Origin: Smittium mucronatum
Lineage: Eukaryota; Kickxellomycota; Harpellomycetes; Harpellales; Legeriomycetaceae
DNA: 23,306 bases
Reading direction: 5' to 3'
Assembly: GCA_001953115.1 (NCBI GenBank)
Contig: LSSL01001106.1
Span: forward strand, 1-23,306
The position numbers and the translations under genes were made by a program. Below, in pieces: positions 20,960-23,306 of this stretch (position 1 is the stretch's first letter; each line of letters begins with the position of its first letter). The notes beneath the pieces were generated by a model. That model worked only from the letters and a program-made list of their open reading frames with translations, made no database searches and was not told the DNA's origin.

Positions 20960-22334
20960 TTCTTCGCATTTCAAGCAAAAAAATTAAAGCATAAACGGCG
21001 TGGATTTACATACAAAACTTTAGAAACCGACTATATTCTTTTAATACTTTAATCAATACTCTTACATAATATTTTTTTGTATAAAAAATGATAGTTTTAG
21101 ACAAGAAAGAAAAATTGTAAAAATGAAATCACTATTTAACCATAACTTAAGAAACCAACTAAAAATCCGAGGTTGATACCTTTCATTATATTTAGATAAA
21201 TAATTGAGACTAAATTTTTCAAGAAAAAAAATCTTGCAGATAAAAAACCCCCTTAGCTTATATTATAGCAAAATTTCATTAGAAATTCCAAAGTAAAAAA
21301 TAATATTAGTCAATATATAAGGACAAGGTTTATATTTTGAGTTCAATAATTAGGCATTTTTTTATAACGATAAGTCTAGATCCCTTGAATAGATAAAAAA
21401 AAAACTTGTGAGAAGAAAAAAATTCTCATTTTTTTTATAATAAAATTATTTATTTTAAAAAACACATTAGTAAATTAAAAATAAAAATAATCGGAAAAAC
21501 GTTGAGGAATTAAAACATATGCTAATGTAGAAGCGCTGTTTACTTGAAATTCAAACAATATATACAAATTAAATTTTAATAGGATATATAGTTTATCTTT
21601 TGAATTTCATTAAATACAAATTATATTTTCTTGAACAAATCATCTCAGAATTTGGGGAAGCTCTTCTACTCTTATCATTAGAAAATCTAAAGAATATCCA
21701 AATAAATAATAATAATTTTTTATTTTGTATAAATGATAGAAATAGATTGGAAATATTTTTTTAATTCTGAAAAAATTAAAATATTGCTAGTTTTTATGAT
21801 TTATTTCTGCAAGTCTTATTGAAACTCATATATCCTAAAAAAAACCCAATTAAAAATAATCCAATCCGATACACTGAATGCTGAAGAAACATAATAATAC
21901 AATTAATCTATAAAATCAAATTACTATATAATTTTTGTATACTTTTTTCGATACATGCAGATCTATTAATAAATGCTTATTTTATTTTATTTTCTCCTTT
22001 CATTGGCACAGAGTTATATATATTTAATCAACTAAAACCCAATATTTGCAAATCAGCTTCGATATAACTATCTTTTTTTTAAATCAACCCAAGTTTTACT
22101 TTTTAAAAACATAATACATACTAATGGTAAGATTTGAAAATATAAAAGTCCAATAACAATATTTTTAAGTTTAACATAGATTTCTCTTATCAAATTCCTA
22201 AATTGGTTGGCAAATCATGTTTTTTTTTTATCATGGAATTTTATCGTAAGATAACGTTATTAAAAACTAACTGAAAAAAATATGAAAAAAACAAAAAGAT
22301 GTATAGAAAATACTATTATCTTAACTACAATAAA
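20960..22334. other. AT-rich stretch without supported gene
   Basis: Low-complexity A+T DNA; nothing recognisable is seen. The composition changes clearly at about 22335, where the last block starts. Confidence 0.6.
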
Positions 22335-22500
22335 TTCCTTTGCCAAACTACCGGCTGCGTATCTACGGATAAAGGGTGTAACCTTCCAACGAAAAATCCC
22401 TCCTAGAATTGGTTCAAGTAGGTATATGACTGAGGTTAGATGCATTCAAGAATTAATCTATTTTACAATGAAAAATAGTTCATTGAAACTACTATCTTAA
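22282..22500 (+). other. 72-codon plus frame at the block start (uncertain)
   Basis: The ATG and first 18 codons are background-like A+T sequence. The part from FAKLPAAYLRIKGVTFQRK onward is compositionally distinct and includes GSSRYMTEVRCIQE. A minus frame (22260-22445) over the same DNA is equally open (HLTSVIYLLEPILGGIFRW), so strand cannot be chosen from reading frames alone. The plus direction agrees with the poly(A) end at 23306. I recognise no family for either translation. It could be a fragment of a retroelement ORF or of a host exon. Confidence 0.2.
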
Positions 22501-22533
22501 AATCGGAGCCTACTTCTGAAAGGATTAATAAAA

Positions 22534-22830
22534 TTAGACATCTACCCAAACGCCGGTTTTTTCGATGACTTTCTTAAAAATAGCTGTTAGACTCTGAGAT
22601 CCGTCTGACTGTCGAACGCTGAAATTTTGCACTAGACTATACTCAGTTGTGCTAAACGATAAGTTCCTACTGTTTCTTGATGGTCCTCCTCTGAAAGAGC
22701 TGTCCTCCGAATCGCTGATCGTTGTCTCAACTACTCCCAATCAAGAATAGCACAAGGCATTGTGAAATTTCAGTTCGGTGTACTTCGAATAGTACACTAT
22801 CAAGCCCTTAAACATCGAAAGTAAGTTCAT
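22534..22830 (-). pseudogene. Minus-strand 98-codon frame interrupted by one TGA
   Basis: An ATG at 22828-22830 opens 29 codons (MNLLSMFKGLIVYYSKYTEL...) ending at TGA 22741-22743. The same frame then runs another 68 codons to TAA at 22534-22536. The second part is serine-rich (TTISDSEDSSFRGGPSRNSR) and ends EKTGVWVDV. Its first codon is TTG, not ATG, so it is not a gene by itself. One internal stop in a long frame could mean a recently broken gene or an exon pair. However, plus frames over the same DNA are also open (22598-22750), which lowers confidence. No family is recognised. Confidence 0.25.
22598..22750 (+). pseudogene. 50-codon plus frame in the GC-richer block
   Basis: This stop-to-stop frame without methionine includes CRTLKFCTRLYSVVLNDKFL and DGPPLKELSSESLIVVSTT. 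Its composition is protein-like, and its strand agrees with the proposed retroposon direction. A further plus frame (+1) takes over with SERAVLRIADRCLNYSQSRI and continues to about 22830, as in a coding region carrying a frameshift. The antisense frame described separately is the main rival. No known domain is recognised. Confidence 0.25.
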
Positions 22831-23101
22831 TCTTAGGAGAAGAAAATTCACATTAATTATAAATTAAGGGCTACAAAAAAAATATCTTAAAAAGTGAAAC
22901 TCCTAAAATTTTTATAATAGAATATTTTCCTCCTCCATAACCCCCTCTCCTTCGAAGCTCTAAAAACTAGAAACCTCTTAGGTTTGATTCAAATTGGTTG
23001 CTTAGCCACAATAAAGTTATGGTCTAAAATTTCAAAGCATTAACTTGCCAATAAAAAATTTGGCTATTTCAGGCAAAAAAAAAAGAAAGTTATCAGCAGT
23101 G

Positions 23102-23168
23102 ATATCTTGAGGACGAATTGAATTTTATTTATATCACACATAACCTTGAACCAATGTCCTCGAGGTAT
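23102..23168 (+). ncRNA. RNA-like hairpin in the 3' tail of the terminal block
   Basis: 23102-23114 pairs with 23156-23168 over 13 consecutive positions: eleven Watson-Crick pairs and two that are U-G when read as plus-strand RNA (A-C on the other strand). The apical part is 41 nt and can form a few extra pairs (ATTG with CAAT). A 5-bp hairpin (CTGCT/GGCAG, 23173-23187) and an A/T hairpin (23199-23225) follow before the poly(A) signal. Structured 3' ends are known in LINEs and some 3' UTRs. Confidence 0.4.
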
Positions 23169-23274
23169 GGAACTGCTAGAGCGGCAGAGGGGAGTAGTGT
23201 GAAATTTTTTTTGAAAAATTTTCACTTTTTTTAATTTTTTTAAATTAGTTTTTATAACTTTTTATTAACTTTAA

Positions 23275-23280
23275 AATAAA
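23275..23280 (+). terminator. Poly(A) signal before the terminal A run
   Basis: AATAAA is followed by seven other bases and then 19 consecutive A (23288-23306). This spacing is near the short end for cleavage after the hexamer and fits a copied mRNA tail. Confidence 0.5.
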
Positions 23281-23287
23281 TTTCCTG

Positions 23288-23306
23288 AAAAAAAAAAAAA
23301 AAAAAA
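23288..23306 (+). repeat. Terminal A19 run
   Basis: An uninterrupted A tract to the last base of the window. It is either the inserted poly(A) tail of a retroposed RNA or a homopolymer at which the sequence ends. Its full length is not visible. Confidence 0.9.

Larger units (their letters stand above)
22335..23306 (+). mobile_element. GC-richer block ending in AATAAA and poly(A): possible retroposon 3' end
   Basis: From about 22335 the G+C content rises sharply and coding-like frames appear on both strands. It is followed by a non-coding tail with three hairpins, AATAAA at 23275-23280 and a run of 19 A that begins 7 nt later and reaches the end of the window. A signal hexamer followed at mRNA distance by pure A is the signature of a reverse-transcribed polyadenylated RNA, such as a LINE 3' end or a processed pseudogene. 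The orientation would be plus. No reverse transcriptase, endonuclease or known gene motif was recognised, no target-site duplication can be seen, and the start is fuzzy. Alternatives are the last exon of a real gene with an accidental A run, or a contig end at a homopolymer. Confidence 0.4.

Noticed and set aside
22500..22560. Splice acceptor on minus (TTAATCCTTTCAG) just after the TAA of the minus frame, implying a 30-nt intron
   Set aside because: The intron would be implausibly short and splicing gives an immediate stop, so no sensible product results.
23100..23171. SECIS-like element: the hairpin has UGA near its foot and GGA opposite, with a TGA-interrupted frame nearby
   Set aside because: Aligning the UGA/GA quartet shifts the register and breaks the stem, the apical loop is far too long, and the TGA frame lies on the opposite strand.
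1..23306. AT-rich endosymbiont, plastid or mitochondrial genome
   Set aside because: Such genomes are gene-dense; here two tiny genes in 23 kb, with TATA boxes and AATAAA signals, point to nuclear eukaryotic DNA.

Overview
This is a very A+T-rich eukaryotic sequence, by eye roughly four-fifths A+T. It is almost entirely non-coding and carries two convincing genes. The genes have short TATA-type promoters, AATAAA signals and N-terminal secretion signals, and are surrounded by long gene-free DNA. That suggests an animal nuclear genome, possibly an AT-rich arthropod, but nothing here fixes the taxon. The first base lies inside a palindrome arm and the last 19 bases are a pure A run, so the window may be a whole contig that stopped at repeats.

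Left third (1-7684): two large inverted duplications. The first has two 1250-bp arms (1-1250 and 3494-4743) that pair without gaps and with three mismatches, around a 2243-bp spacer. The spacer holds several stop-bounded, methionine-poor frames that look like decayed coding DNA. One of them weakly recalls the C-terminal part of TnpB/Fanzor nucleases. The second has 560-bp arms (5120-5679 and 7125-7684) around a 1445-bp spacer; 526 bp of each arm are identical and the only mismatches lie at the outer edge.

Middle (about 9200-11450): the main genic content. Two 44-codon genes face away from each other (9257-9391 on minus, 11175-11309 on plus). Each encodes a secretion signal followed by the same 21-residue peptide with two cysteines spaced C-x11-C. 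The mature part is identical at nucleotide level, while the signal part and flanks have diverged. Each gene has a TATA box about 130 bp before its ATG and an AATAAA downstream. A 45-bp tandem repeat lies in the shared upstream region. I do not recognise the peptide family.

Right half (11450-22280): mostly an A+T desert with small repeats. One possible further secreted-peptide gene (20730-20906, minus) has a good TATA box. Open frames of 60-70 codons occur here at about the frequency expected by chance for this composition.

Right end (about 22335-23306): a compositionally distinct, more GC-rich block with overlapping broken frames. It continues into an RNA-like hairpin, an AATAAA and a terminal A19. 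It looks like the 3' end of a retroposed transcript or LINE-like element, but no diagnostic domain is visible.

As a whole, the window shows three successive inverted duplications at decreasing scale (1250, 560 and about 200 bp), the last of which produced the peptide gene pair.
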